From Alphaproteobacteria bacterium (GTDB taxonomy: Bacteria > Pseudomonadota > Alphaproteobacteria > JANQMY01): 64,000 nt of DNA. The stretch is from the NCBI GenBank assembly GCA_028289425.1, contig JANQPL010000001.1, positions 124,001 through 188,000 on the forward strand, in the 5' to 3' direction. The position numbers and the translations under genes are program-made. The notes beneath the pieces were generated by a model. The model was not told where the DNA came from and did not search any database. It saw only the letters and a list, made by a program, of their open reading frames with translations. This document shows positions 40,921-49,391 of the stretch, one piece after another; position 1 is the stretch's first letter; the number at the start of each line of letters is the position of its first letter.

Positions 40921-41784
40921 TTACGTGTATCGCCATTCGAAAGCAGCGCGCAGCGCCTTTACCCGCTCCTCGTTCGGTTCGCCCTTAAACGAATCCCTCA
41001 ACGCGGCATGCCGGTCGTCCAGGTAAGGCAGAAACTCGGGATGCGTATTGATGTAAAGGCTGTTGTCGCGAATGCCTTGAAGGACCGCTTCACCGATTTG
41101 CTTGGGCTGTACATCCAGTTCGCGGTGAGATTCTTCACGCACCGCCGAATGCTCGCGTTCAAACGTTCCTTGAAGATGGGCAGGCCGGTTCCGTGCCGCC
41201 GAGCCTAAGGCCGTATGCACATGGCCCGGGCAAAGGATCGAAACGCCGATCCCATGGGGAATTAGATCCGCTTTCAAACATTCGGACAAACCGACAACGG
41301 CAAACTTGCTCGCAGCATAGATGCCGATATTCGGCATGCCGATGAGACCGCCAACAGAGGCCGTGTTTACCACATGCCCGCCCTCGTCATGGGCCGTCAT
41401 GCCGGGCAAGAACGTCATCAAGCCGTTGATGACACCACCAAGATTGACACCCAAAAGCCAATCCCAATCCGCATAGGCGGCTTTGTCCAGCGGTGTGTAC
41501 ACCTGCACGCCGGCATTGTTGCACAGCACGTGAACGTTTCCGAACGCATCGGCAACCGCATGTGCGCTTTCTTTCATAGCGTCGCGGTCTGACACATCCA
41601 CGACGACAGGCAAGACCCGATCATGCGACCCCTTCAAACGCTTCGCGGCAGACAACAGCGCGCCTTCCTCCACATCCGCCAGGGCAATGTTCATGCCGGC
41701 GCCGGCAAGCGCTTCCGCTATGGCATATCCAATGCCACTTGCACCGCCTGTGACAAAAGCCGTTTTGCCAGCGAGATCTTTCAT
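40921..41784 (-). CDS. Short-chain dehydrogenase/reductase
   Basis: A 287-residue SDR: VTGGASGIGYAIAEALA, ADVEEGALLSA (acidic residue for NAD), VLCNNAGVQVYTPL, a serine in NTASVGGLIGM and YAASKFAVVGLSE. The long C-terminal part and the YAASKFAV string resemble dehydrogenases found next to P450s in terpenoid and steroid degraders. It probably oxidises an alcohol produced by one of the P450s, by inference. It is the first gene of the pair with the EthD-like protein and is divergent from the EthD gene at 41935 across an AT-rich promoter region. Confidence 0.92.
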   Translation of the reverse strand: MKDLAGKTAFVTGGASGIGYAIAEALAGAGMNIALADVEEGALLSAAKRLKGSHDRVLPVVVDVSDRDAMKESAHAVADAFGNVHVLCNNAGVQVYTPLDKAAYADWDWLLGVNLGGVINGLMTFLPGMTAHDEGGHVVNTASVGGLIGMPNIGIYAASKFAVVGLSECLKADLIPHGIGVSILCPGHVHTALGSAARNRPAHLQGTFEREHSAVREESHRELDVQPKQIGEAVLQGIRDNSLYINTHPEFLPYLDDRHAALRDSFKGEPNEERVKALRAAFEWRYT

Positions 41785-41857
41785 GGGCTGTCCCTTCCGA
41801 AAACAATCGACATTGTTTGGCTGGATCGCGCGAGACTTTCCGCACGTCAGCTTCTTT

Positions 41858-41894
41858 TATAATGATTATTATAATAACTATATGTATAGAATTG
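41858..41894. promoter_or_regulatory. AT-rich divergent promoter with inverted repeat
   Basis: TTATAAT and ATTATAA face each other four bases apart just after 41855, and GTATAGAATTG (41884-41894) repeats the string at 39358-39368. TATAGA at 41885-41890 would serve as -10 for the EthD gene 45 bp downstream. The sequence stands out sharply from the GC-rich surroundings. Confidence 0.5.
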
Positions 41895-41934
41895 CCGGAC
41901 ATCAAGACGGCCGGTTCCACCGAGGAGGCGCCCT

Positions 41935-42636
41935 TTGCTTGGCAACGTCAAATCGTTCCGCTTATTGCACCGCAAATCCGGCATGAACACAGAGGCGTTT
42001 CAGTTACACTGGCGCACTGTTCACGCGGAACAAGCTTTGAAACTCAATGCGTATCTCCAACGCTACGTTCAAAATCATGTTTGGCCTGAACCGATTGCCG
42101 ATTTTCAACGGCCCTGCGACGGCTCACCGGAGCTCTGGTACCAGGATGCCGAAGCCGCGCAGCGCATGTCCCAAAGTCCAGAGTTTCGCGATGGGGCGGA
42201 ACAGGACATTCCGAATTTCATTGGTGCCGCCGCTGCCATTAACGTCACCGAACAAGCCGTCAAGCCGGGGCCAGTCATGACCGGCACGCCGCACTCGATT
42301 AAGGCGCTCTTCTTCGTCAAACGCAACGCAAACCTCACCTCGGAAGAGTTCCGCATGCAATGGCAGCAATCAAATGACGCGTTGGTGGGCGTGGCGCCGC
42401 GGGCCATACGCTACATCCGGTCATTCACCATTGACGGTTACGGGACCGACGACGACCGGCCGCCTTATGACGGATCCGAAGAAATTTGGTGGCCGGACGA
42501 AGAAGCGTTTTTGCGTGACCTAGATAAATGGGAAATTCCGGCTACGGCAAAAGAGATCATTGATGTGAATAAAACCGCTGGGGCGCGAGTCGATGAATTG
42601 CGGTTCATCTGGCCACCCTATGAACAGCCCGGGTAA
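41935..42636 (+). CDS. Tandem EthD-domain protein
   Basis: A 233-residue protein made of two dimeric-barrel EthD units: residues 1-105 (SFRLLHRKSGMNTEAFQLHW, RTVHAEQALKLN) and 120-230 (ALFFVKRNANLTSEEFRMQW, SNDALVGVAPRAIRY). EthD is required with a P450 and its ferredoxin system for ETBE degradation in Rhodococcus, although its action is unknown, so location just before a P450 gene fits the family's habits. The start is a TTG at 41935 with a perfect AGGAGG six bases upstream and no better ATG, which may keep its expression low. Confidence 0.85.
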   Translation: MLGNVKSFRLLHRKSGMNTEAFQLHWRTVHAEQALKLNAYLQRYVQNHVWPEPIADFQRPCDGSPELWYQDAEAAQRMSQSPEFRDGAEQDIPNFIGAAAAINVTEQAVKPGPVMTGTPHSIKALFFVKRNANLTSEEFRMQWQQSNDALVGVAPRAIRYIRSFTIDGYGTDDDRPPYDGSEEIWWPDEEAFLRDLDKWEIPATAKEIIDVNKTAGARVDELRFIWPPYEQPG

Positions 42637-42679
42637 GGAGACCACGCGCAATGAAGTTGCGAGCCCTGAGAAACGTAGT

Positions 42680-42696
42680 ATGATAACGATTATCAT
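42680..42696. promoter_or_regulatory. Palindrome upstream of the first P450 gene (LacI-variant or Fur-like)
   Basis: ATGATAACGATTATCAT has arms ATGATAA/TTATCAT separated by three bases, whereas the LacI-type sites at 27195 and 19214 have two (central CG). With an odd centre, TGATAAC-G-ATTATCA also fits the 7-1-7 Fur-box layout with one mismatch. It lies 32 bp before the P450 ATG. Confidence 0.55.
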
Positions 42697-42728
42697 AGAT
42701 TTTATGTGATCAGCCCAGGAAGGTGACA

Positions 42729-44036
42729 ATGTCAGATACAGGCCGGGTTAAACCGAAGGAACAGCCGGAAGATTTCGATCTGTTGGATCCCGAGGTTCGG
42801 GAATGTCCCTATCACGCCTACCGCGTCTACCGCGAAAATTCGCCCGTCTACAAATCTCACGAAAACGGCGCCTATGTGGTGACGAGTTACGACGAACTGC
42901 GCGAAGCGCTGCGTGACCCGGAGCGGTTTTCGCGAGATACGACCGGCTATTTCGATCCGGAAATCCAGTCGGATCGATATGGTTCTTGGCAGTACAAGGA
43001 GGAAATCAAGAAGCTATTCCTCGAAGAAGGCTGGGAAGGGTGGCCACAAGCGAGCACGTTAAACAGCGAGCCGCCGCTCCACACACATTTCCGGCGTCTA
43101 GCCGACCGGTCGTTTACGGCAAGCCGGGTGAAGAAGATGGAGCCTTATGTGCAGGCCCTGGTCGCTGAACTGGTCGATACCTTTATCGATGACGGCGAGG
43201 TGGAATTCGTCAGCCAATTCGCCATCCCCCTACCCATGCATGTCATTGCGGATCGGTTGGGTCTGCCCCGCGCCGACCTACAACAAGTGAAACATTGGTC
43301 AGCGGTTCAGGCGGAAATCTTGAACGCCTATCCCCGGTCGCTCGATGAAGAGGTAGCGCTTGCCCGCGACTTGATCGCTTTTCAACACTATCTGGCGCAA
43401 AAGCTCGAAGAAAAAAAGCAAAACCCCGAAGAGGACATCATCTCTGACATGGCGGTGGCCGAAGCGATCGACGGCACTCCCCTGCCCATCAGTCTTAAAA
43501 TCTCCGTGCTCATGTCGCTGGTCATCGGCGGCAATGAGTCGACAACCAACGCTCTGTCTTCCGGCATGCTGATGCTCATGGAAAATCGCGAAATACTGGA
43601 TGCGATTATCGCCGACCGTTCGCTGCTCCCCAATTTCATTGAAGAATCGCTGAGGCTGGAGGCACCGTTTCAGACCCTCGCTCGTGCCGTTCGGCACGAC
43701 ACGCAGCTTGGCGGCGTAGAGCTGTCCAAGGGCTGTCTACTCGATCTTCGTTGGGGAGCGGCAAATCGGGATCCGAAGCATTTCGACCGGCCTGATGAAA
43801 TCGACTTGGAACGGAAGAACCCAGGGCGGCATCTAACGTTCGGGACCGCTCATCACCACTGCATCGGAGCGCCGCTGGCGCGTCAGGAGCTCATGGCTTC
43901 TTATGAGAACATGCTTGATCGCATGGAGAATATCCAACTGGCGCCCGGTAAGAACACCTTCGAGCACTACCCTCACAACGTGCTGAGGGGGTTGAAAGAA
44001 CTGCATCTGACGTTCGACAAGAAAACCGACGGCTGA
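42729..44036 (+). CDS. Cytochrome P450 (paralogue 1)
   Basis: A 435-residue soluble bacterial P450. I-helix GGNESTTNALSSG (oxygen-activation Thr), K-helix ExxR in EESLRLEAPF, and the heme loop HLTFGTAHHHCIGAPLAR with the cysteine ligand are intact. It needs two electrons from a ferredoxin system, none of which is adjacent. The closest relative I can see is the P450 at 57304, which shares long stretches such as FIDDGEVEFV and PLPMHVI. Hydroxylation of a hydrophobic substrate is expected. The ATG at 42729 follows AGGAAGG; a GTG two codons before is possible. The promoter carries the palindrome at 42680. It is followed 61 bp later by the NmrA-like gene. Confidence 0.95.
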   Translation: MSDTGRVKPKEQPEDFDLLDPEVRECPYHAYRVYRENSPVYKSHENGAYVVTSYDELREALRDPERFSRDTTGYFDPEIQSDRYGSWQYKEEIKKLFLEEGWEGWPQASTLNSEPPLHTHFRRLADRSFTASRVKKMEPYVQALVAELVDTFIDDGEVEFVSQFAIPLPMHVIADRLGLPRADLQQVKHWSAVQAEILNAYPRSLDEEVALARDLIAFQHYLAQKLEEKKQNPEEDIISDMAVAEAIDGTPLPISLKISVLMSLVIGGNESTTNALSSGMLMLMENREILDAIIADRSLLPNFIEESLRLEAPFQTLARAVRHDTQLGGVELSKGCLLDLRWGAANRDPKHFDRPDEIDLERKNPGRHLTFGTAHHHCIGAPLARQELMASYENMLDRMENIQLAPGKNTFEHYPHNVLRGLKELHLTFDKKTDG

Positions 44037-44097
44037 CGCTGCAACCGACAAAACAAGACTATGTTCTGACTACGGAACATATCCTGAGGAGAAGCCC

Positions 44098-45033
44098 GTG
44101 GAAGATCAAACTGTCGTCGTTTTCGGCGCGAGTGGCCGGCCCGGTTCGGCCCAATTGCGCCAATTAAAGAAACAAGGATTTGGGATTCGCGCCGTAACCC
44201 GCCAACCCCATCTCAAAAATCCTTCCTTCGACGATGTCGAGATCGTCACGGCCGATTATGCGGACCCCGCATCATTGAAACGCGCCTGCGCCGGAGCGGA
44301 TGCGGTGTTTTTCACACCGCCTGCGTTTACGGATGTGCCGCGTGCCCTTGAAAATGTGCACAATCTCGGACGGGCGGCCGCCGAAGCAGGCATCAAGCGG
44401 CTGGTTTACAACACCACCAGTTGGCACCCGGATGAACCTGTCGGTGTGCCCACGATGGACCGCGGGTTAGAGCGGGTGAAGGCGATGGAATCGACGGGCG
44501 TACCGTTGACCGTGGTGCGCCCTTCTCTTTTCATGGACAATTTGCTTACGCAATGGGTAAAGCCTTTTCTGATTGAAGAGAACGAATTCTCCTACCCCCA
44601 CAACCCCGACCTTGAAGTGAGCTGGATTTGCCTCGATGACGTGGCCCTGTTCATGATCGAGACGCTTAAGCGCGAAGATTTCTTGGGCGAGAGAATAGAT
44701 GTGGGCGGACCGCAAGCGCTTCGACCCGGCGAGGTGGCCGGCATTTTGAGCGAGGTTTTGAAGAAGCCCATCACGTTCCGCTACATCACGCCACGCGAAT
44801 TTGGCGAACGACTCTACGACCTCTTTAAGGGAGTCTCTGGGCTCGACCGCGAAGCCTACGTGTCGATGCTTGAAAAGCACTACGTCTTCAAGAACGAGTT
44901 CAACCCGTTCTTCGTGGACCCGGAACCGGTGTTAAAGCGGCTGCCGGTAACACTCACCCCCATGGCCAATTGGGCGCAAAACCAAGATTGGTCGCTCGAG
45001 GAAAGCGAACGCATCGGATCTGTTTCCGGCTAA
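44098..45033 (+). CDS. NmrA-like atypical SDR (NAD(P)-binding)
   Basis: A 311-residue protein with the Rossmann loop VVVFGASGRPGSAQL at the N-terminus, RAVTRQPHLKNPS (basic cluster for NADP), ADAVFFTPPAFTDV and YNTTSWHPDEP; it lacks the SDR YxxxK and matches the NmrA/isoflavone-reductase-like group. Such proteins reduce quinone-like or enone compounds or act as redox sensors. GTG 44098 has GAGGAGAAG upstream. It sits downstream of the P450 and may share its transcript, so reduction of a P450 product is an attractive but unproven role. Confidence 0.88.
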   Translation: MEDQTVVVFGASGRPGSAQLRQLKKQGFGIRAVTRQPHLKNPSFDDVEIVTADYADPASLKRACAGADAVFFTPPAFTDVPRALENVHNLGRAAAEAGIKRLVYNTTSWHPDEPVGVPTMDRGLERVKAMESTGVPLTVVRPSLFMDNLLTQWVKPFLIEENEFSYPHNPDLEVSWICLDDVALFMIETLKREDFLGERIDVGGPQALRPGEVAGILSEVLKKPITFRYITPREFGERLYDLFKGVSGLDREAYVSMLEKHYVFKNEFNPFFVDPEPVLKRLPVTLTPMANWAQNQDWSLEESERIGSVSG

Positions 45034-45073
45034 CGCCAAGGGACAGTAGGGTCATCCCCAGTTGACCTATCCA

Positions 45074-45092
45074 TGCGTATAATTATAATAGT
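45074..45092 (+). promoter_or_regulatory. TGCGTATnnTTAT promoter element (copy 1)
   Basis: TGCGTATAATTATAATAGT contains two overlapping TATAAT-like boxes. The string TGCGTATnnTTAT recurs at 49645 and 57252 and, with one change, at 52078, each time in the promoter region of an island gene. Here it precedes the thiolase-fold/DUF35 pair by about 115 bp. Confidence 0.55.
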
Positions 45093-45208
45093 ATTGTCTT
45101 ATTTGCCGATTAAGAGGCGCGCCAAATGGGCAATCGGGCATTCAAATGGCCCCGGACAGAGAGCGCGCGCCTAAGAAATTGAAACGGCCAACAGAAAGGC
45201 ATCCCAAG

Positions 45209-46354
45209 ATGAATAGTCTGACCCCTGTGGCGATCACTGGTGTGGGAGAATCGGAATATGGCCGCGTCCTCGAACCACCCCTATTCGACTTGATCGCAAA
45301 TGCCGCGCGCAAAGCGATCGAGGACGCCGGACTTTCCGCCGCCGACATTGACGGCTTTGCGTCAACCCCTGGTGTTCCGCCGGCGGATGAATTGGCAGCA
45401 GCGCTTGGCGTGAAGGAACGGCGGTTCACGGCACAAGCCTCTGTCGCGGGGGCCGGCACGGTGGGGGCGGCTCAATTGGCCCAGTTGGCGATCAGCGCAG
45501 GCCTCGCCAAGCACGTTCTTGTTTATTATGGGATCAAAACATCGCGTCCAGGCGGCGCCTATGCATTTCATGCCGCCGATCCGCACAAAGCCGATCTCGA
45601 AATGCCGCTTGGGTTTTATGGGCAGCCGCTTTATTTCGCGGCTCTCGCACAGCGCTATCGCCACGAATACGGTCTGACGGACGAACAATTGGGCGAAGTG
45701 CCCGTTGCCGCGCGCGCTTGGGCACGCATGACCCCCGGTTCCCAGAAGCAGGATCCCTTAACGCTGGACGACTATCTTGAGAATCCGGTAATCGCAACGC
45801 CCTTCAGGAAGCTTGACTGCTGCCTGAATTCGGACGGTGCCGCCGCCTATGTTGTCAGTAGCCTGGAAGCGGCGCGGGACCTGCCGAATCCGCCCGCGGT
45901 CGTCGCCGGTGTCGGCTTCGGAGCGCTTCCTGTCACCTTGTCGGAAATGTTCACCCAAAACCCCGACCTCATACAATTCGCCGGTCACCTCTCGTCCAAG
46001 CGCGCATATGAACAAGCCGGCCTCGGACCCAAAGACGTCGACTTTGCCGAAATCTACGACTGCTTCACGATCTCTGTCCTCCTCCAGATGGAAGAACTGG
46101 GTCTGTGCGGACGCGGCGAAGCAGCAAGCTTCGTCGAAGGGGGCCGCATCGGCCCGGGCGGCGACATGCCGGTGAACACCCATGGCGGACACATGTCGAA
46201 CGCCTATATTCCGGGTACGAATCATGTGGTGGAAGCCGTTCGACAAATACGGGGCGTGCGCGGCGAAGCACAGGTGAAGGATGCCGAAGTAGGCGTCATT
46301 GCAGGCCTGGGCGGCAACGAGCATGCGACAATGGTTCTGACGGTGGATGGGTAA
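45209..46354 (+). CDS. Thiolase-fold protein without catalytic cysteines, Ltp2-type aldolase-like
   Basis: A 381-residue SCP2-thiolase homologue. At the place of the nucleophilic Cys (Cys82 in the thiolase at 30491) it has Ala80 (ASVAGAGTVG); the His of HDCF is Tyr283 (IYDCFTI); the GHPxGxTG block is NTHGGHMSNAY; and the C-terminal Cys is absent (GLGGNEH). It therefore cannot run the Claisen mechanism. Ltp2-type proteins with the same losses act with a DUF35 partner as retro-aldolases that remove the last side-chain carbons of steroids, and a DUF35 gene follows after seven bases. ATG 45209 gives the family start; the frame is open 21 codons upstream. Aldolytic C-C cleavage of a beta-hydroxyacyl-CoA is the best hypothesis. 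Confidence 0.88.
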   Translation: MNSLTPVAITGVGESEYGRVLEPPLFDLIANAARKAIEDAGLSAADIDGFASTPGVPPADELAAALGVKERRFTAQASVAGAGTVGAAQLAQLAISAGLAKHVLVYYGIKTSRPGGAYAFHAADPHKADLEMPLGFYGQPLYFAALAQRYRHEYGLTDEQLGEVPVAARAWARMTPGSQKQDPLTLDDYLENPVIATPFRKLDCCLNSDGAAAYVVSSLEAARDLPNPPAVVAGVGFGALPVTLSEMFTQNPDLIQFAGHLSSKRAYEQAGLGPKDVDFAEIYDCFTISVLLQMEELGLCGRGEAASFVEGGRIGPGGDMPVNTHGGHMSNAYIPGTNHVVEAVRQIRGVRGEAQVKDAEVGVIAGLGGNEHATMVLTVDG

Positions 46355-46360
46355 CTGATC

Positions 46361-46777
46361 ATGGGGCTACCCTTCTTCGAACCGCGGCTTGATACGGATC
46401 TGATGCGACCCTATTGGGATGCGATCCGCAACAATGATCTGAAACTTCCCGCCTGTTCCGTATGCGGCGCATGGCTATGGTATCCGCCGGAATCGCTGCC
46501 TTGCCACCCGAACGGTCATCTGGAATGGAGACCTGTTCCCAAAACGGGAACGGTGTACACTTTCACCACCGTTGAACGATGCCTGCTGCCGGGCGACCAC
46601 AAGGACGAAACACCATACACCAATGCATTGGTGGAACTCGACGACGTGCCGGGCGTCCGGCTTGTCACGATCCTGGTCAATCTGAACGGCACACCGCCTA
46701 AGATCGGTATGCGGGTCCGCTACGCACCGACAAAAGTCAACGATCAGACGTTGCCCACATTCGAACCCGAGACCTGA
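46361..46777 (+). CDS. DUF35 OB-fold/zinc-ribbon protein (ChsH2 C-terminal-like partner)
   Basis: A 138-residue protein: helix FFEPRLDTDLMRPYWDAI, zinc ribbon with Cys32, Cys35 and Cys48 (CSVCGAWLW, PCHPNGH; the fourth ligand seems to be His rather than Cys) and an OB-fold with GTVYTFTTVER. DUF35 proteins bind the acyl-CoA and complement thiolase-fold partners; ChsH2-Ltp2 is the studied case. It follows the thiolase-fold gene by seven bases. The His substitution in the ribbon is a small oddity. Confidence 0.9.
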   Translation: MGLPFFEPRLDTDLMRPYWDAIRNNDLKLPACSVCGAWLWYPPESLPCHPNGHLEWRPVPKTGTVYTFTTVERCLLPGDHKDETPYTNALVELDDVPGVRLVTILVNLNGTPPKIGMRVRYAPTKVNDQTLPTFEPET

Positions 46778-46842
46778 GCGGGAAGGTAGCCCGCGCGAAA
46801 GCAACTCGGCAAGCTTTGCTGACAAGAGAGGAATAACGCCAC

Positions 46843-47994
46843 ATGCCACGGTTTAAAATGATCTCTGCGGTCAGCGCAATTACCGAAGCGCCCGATCTTT
46901 GGGAGCAACGGCTGACACAAGATTTTCGCGACCAGTGCCCCCGCATGATCGAAACCAAGGATGGGATCGCCTGGTCGGTCAATGGCGAAACAGGGGCCCC
47001 CTGCGCCGGCATGGAGGCGGCGTCCGCCAGGCAGACCAATAACGGCAAGGGAGCAGCGATAAGCGACTTGCAATGGCTGTCCACCGCAGATGGGCGACGC
47101 TGGATTCAGAAGCGCGACGACATGGACGGCGAGGTGCTTTATGCGCTTTCCGATGTCTGGCGACTGATCAACAAGAGTGAAGACCAGAGGTTCAAACTCG
47201 CGTGCTACAAGGCCTATAATGATTGGCTTGCAGAACTGACCGCACAGGATCCCGATGCCTTCATCGGCCTGGCCAAAATCCCCACCACCGGTGCGCAGGA
47301 TGCCGCAGACGAATTGCAAAGATCCGTGGGCGAATTGAAACTGCGTGGGGCGATCTTGGACTGCTGGCCCGGTGGCCCGGAAAGCTCGGCAGCCGACGAG
47401 GAAGCAGACATTTTCTGGGACGCTGCCAACGAACTCGGTGCGCCGCTCAGCATCCATCAATCTCTGTCGGGCGAAAAGACCAAAAAACCCCTGGTGGCGG
47501 CGGGCGGACCGCCAGGCTATGCCAGCGACTTGAACGCGTTGGTCTACGCCAACATTTTCGACCGATTCCCAAAACTGCGCGTTGTATCGGCATCGCCCAG
47601 TGTGGGCTGGGCACCGTCCCAATTCGAAGGCGTCGACGAAACCTACATGCGTACAGCAGGCTCACGTACCATGAAGCTTGGCGACCCGGACTTGCTGCCC
47701 AGTGATTACCTGCGGCGGTTCTTCTGGTTTGCCGTGCAGGACGATCGATTCGCCATACTTAACCGAAAATATTTCGGCGATGCGCATGTAATGTGGGCTT
47801 CATTCGCCTTGACTGACGTGGACTCGGCGTGGCCCAACACGCGGCAGTTGTTCGAGCGGCTGACCGGAGGGATGCCTGACACGGATAGGCAAGCGTTGGC
47901 GAGTCAGGTGGTGAGTCGCTTGTACGGCATCGGTAGCATAAAGCCCTTCAAGCCAACGGAAATCACCGAATACGAACGCTACGCGCTGCTTTGA
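46843..47994 (+). CDS. ACMSD-type amidohydrolase-fold protein lacking metal ligands (probable pseudoenzyme)
   Basis: A 383-residue homologue of the amidohydrolase at 49696; shared landmarks are CYKAYNDWLAE/CFRAYNDWMAE, IPTTGAQDA/IPTTGIKDA and FDRFPKLRVV/FDRHPTVKFV. The metal motif ADSHVNE of the paralogue is AVSAITE here, so both N-terminal ligands are gone. The MWSSDFPH strand carrying the last Asp reads MWASFALTD. The barrel His in SIHQSL is kept. The protein is full length and in frame, which argues for a conserved non-hydrolytic role (a regulatory or structural partner) rather than decay. ATG 46843 has AGGAA upstream. It is followed 18 bp later by an LLM oxidoreductase. Confidence 0.85.
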   Translation: MPRFKMISAVSAITEAPDLWEQRLTQDFRDQCPRMIETKDGIAWSVNGETGAPCAGMEAASARQTNNGKGAAISDLQWLSTADGRRWIQKRDDMDGEVLYALSDVWRLINKSEDQRFKLACYKAYNDWLAELTAQDPDAFIGLAKIPTTGAQDAADELQRSVGELKLRGAILDCWPGGPESSAADEEADIFWDAANELGAPLSIHQSLSGEKTKKPLVAAGGPPGYASDLNALVYANIFDRFPKLRVVSASPSVGWAPSQFEGVDETYMRTAGSRTMKLGDPDLLPSDYLRRFFWFAVQDDRFAILNRKYFGDAHVMWASFALTDVDSAWPNTRQLFERLTGGMPDTDRQALASQVVSRLYGIGSIKPFKPTEITEYERYALL

Positions 47995-48012
47995 AGATCG
48001 GGCTCAACGTTG

Positions 48013-48924
48013 ATGATTAAATTGGGCGCCATGTATATGGGCGGTGCCGTACGGCCCAAAGAGTTTGCCCTGGCTGTCGAAAAAGCAGGCTTTCATTCTT
48101 TGTGGGCCGGCGATCACATCCTTCATTATGTAGACGGCATCGCAACGTTGGGCTGTTTTGCAGGCTGTACCGACAGGATCGAATTGGGCACCTCCGTGAT
48201 TGTTGTGCCCTTTCGGCCGCCGGCCGTAACCGCCAAAGGAATTCTGACCGCCGGTTGGATTGCGGGGCGCGAGATTATCGCCGGTTTCGGTCCCGGCGGC
48301 GACGTGCCCAAGGAATTCGATGTGTGTGGCGCCAACATAAAAGAGCGTGGCGCCTATACGGACGAAGCACTGGAGGTGATGTCTCTGCTGTGGCGCTGCA
48401 ATGAAGTGTCGTTCGAAGGCCGTTGGTCGTCCTTTACCAACGTACGGATGCAGCCAGCAGACGCCCCAAAGCCAAAAATCTGGATCGGCGGCCGTTCCGA
48501 AGCTTCTCTGCGGCGCGCCGTCGCTTATGGATCGGGCTACATCCCCTATCTTGTCGGGCCCGAGCAATTGGCGCGCCGTGTGGCACGGCTTCGTAAAATC
48601 GCCGAGACAGAAGACCGTAACCTCGACGGCTTCACGGTCGCTTGTGCCACCTTCATGATTCCTGCAAAGTCAGTAGACGAAGCCGTGGCCATCGGCCAAT
48701 CCAATGTTGGGTTTCAGAATGTAACGCCGGAACGCATGGCCGCCTTCTACATTCTCGGCAACCGGCAGGACCGACTCGCGAGGGTGCAGCAATACATTGA
48801 GGCTGGAGCGACACATGTGGTGCTGGGCTGTGCGCCCGGACGCGCGGATCAACTCGAAAGATTTGTCGAAGCGGGGCAAGAGCTGATAGACGACCTTCGG
48901 CCTAACCTAGCAGCCCTGGCCTGA
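48013..48924 (+). CDS. Luciferase-like (LLM) flavin/F420-dependent oxidoreductase
   Basis: A 303-residue LLM TIM-barrel protein. [17 protein letters not shown] near residue 27, [29 protein letters not shown] and [13 protein letters not shown] are family signatures. In actinobacteria such enzymes use F420; in a proteobacterium FMN-dependent monooxygenation or reduction is more likely, but I see no cofactor-biosynthesis gene to settle this. It lies between the metal-less amidohydrolase and a ferredoxin gene in a tight plus-strand series. Two more LLM proteins are at 56144 and 62488, all different from one another. ATG 48013 is one codon inside a possible TTG start. Confidence 0.9.
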   Translation: MIKLGAMYMGGAVRPKEFALAVEKAGFHSLWAGDHILHYVDGIATLGCFAGCTDRIELGTSVIVVPFRPPAVTAKGILTAGWIAGREIIAGFGPGGDVPKEFDVCGANIKERGAYTDEALEVMSLLWRCNEVSFEGRWSSFTNVRMQPADAPKPKIWIGGRSEASLRRAVAYGSGYIPYLVGPEQLARRVARLRKIAETEDRNLDGFTVACATFMIPAKSVDEAVAIGQSNVGFQNVTPERMAAFYILGNRQDRLARVQQYIEAGATHVVLGCAPGRADQLERFVEAGQELIDDLRPNLAALA

Positions 48925-48949
48925 CCGTTGTGCTGTCGCGGAGCTTCCT

Positions 48950-49378
48950 ATGACTGCAGTGCCACAAGCGGCAGAAAAAAACAGCCTTCACGACAAAGTC
49001 GATCGCCTCGGAATCACAAGACTGACGCGGCACGTGCTGTTGTGTGCCGATCAGACAAAGCCTAAATGCTGTTCCCGGGAATTGGGTTTGAAATCTTGGG
49101 ACTACCTAAAGAAGAGGCTGGTCGAACTCGGACTTGTGGGCCAGGGAGGCGTTTTCCGAACCAAAGCCAACTGCCTGCAAATCTGTCAGGGCGGACCAAT
49201 CGCCGTGGTTTATCCAGACGGAACCTGGTATCGAAATTGTACGCCCGAAGTGCTTGAGCGCATCATCCAGGAACATATTGTCGGTGGACGAGCTGTGGAA
49301 GAATTTGTCATCACAACATGCGCGCTGACGGAACAGAATTGTGGGGTCGGCGACACGCTGCCCGGCCCCAAGGAATGA
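48950..49378 (+). CDS. Thioredoxin-like [2Fe-2S] ferredoxin
   Basis: A 142-residue protein with the thioredoxin-like ferredoxin fold. Cys32 and Cys40/Cys41 ([10 protein letters not shown]) and Cys75/Cys79 ([10 protein letters not shown]) are placed as in Shethna-type and NuoE-like 2Fe-2S proteins, followed by [14 protein letters not shown]. It could pass electrons to the LLM or P450 enzymes; typical P450 ferredoxins belong to another family, so this is open. A C-terminal extension of about 25 residues carries two more cysteines ([11 protein letters not shown]). It begins 25 bp after the LLM gene and is followed by a tiny Cys-rich gene after 13 bp. Confidence 0.88.
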   Translation: MTAVPQAAEKNSLHDKVDRLGITRLTRHVLLCADQTKPKCCSRELGLKSWDYLKKRLVELGLVGQGGVFRTKANCLQICQGGPIAVVYPDGTWYRNCTPEVLERIIQEHIVGGRAVEEFVITTCALTEQNCGVGDTLPGPKE

Positions 49379-49391
49379 GGAGAGAACGGTC

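Noticed and set aside
45074-45086. TGCGTAT in the island element as a half-site of the XRE-cupin operator
   Set aside because: The second half (CGCA) is absent in all island copies, and the downstream conserved part is TTAT, so I treat the two motifs as different.
46744-47622. Minus-strand open frame of about 292 codons
   Set aside because: Antisense to the metal-less amidohydrolase; Cys/His/Arg-rich composition without family motifs.
46843-47994. Sequencing error or pseudogene explanation for the amidohydrolase without metal ligands
   Set aside because: The frame is complete and the losses are separate substitutions in well-aligned segments, not frameshifts.
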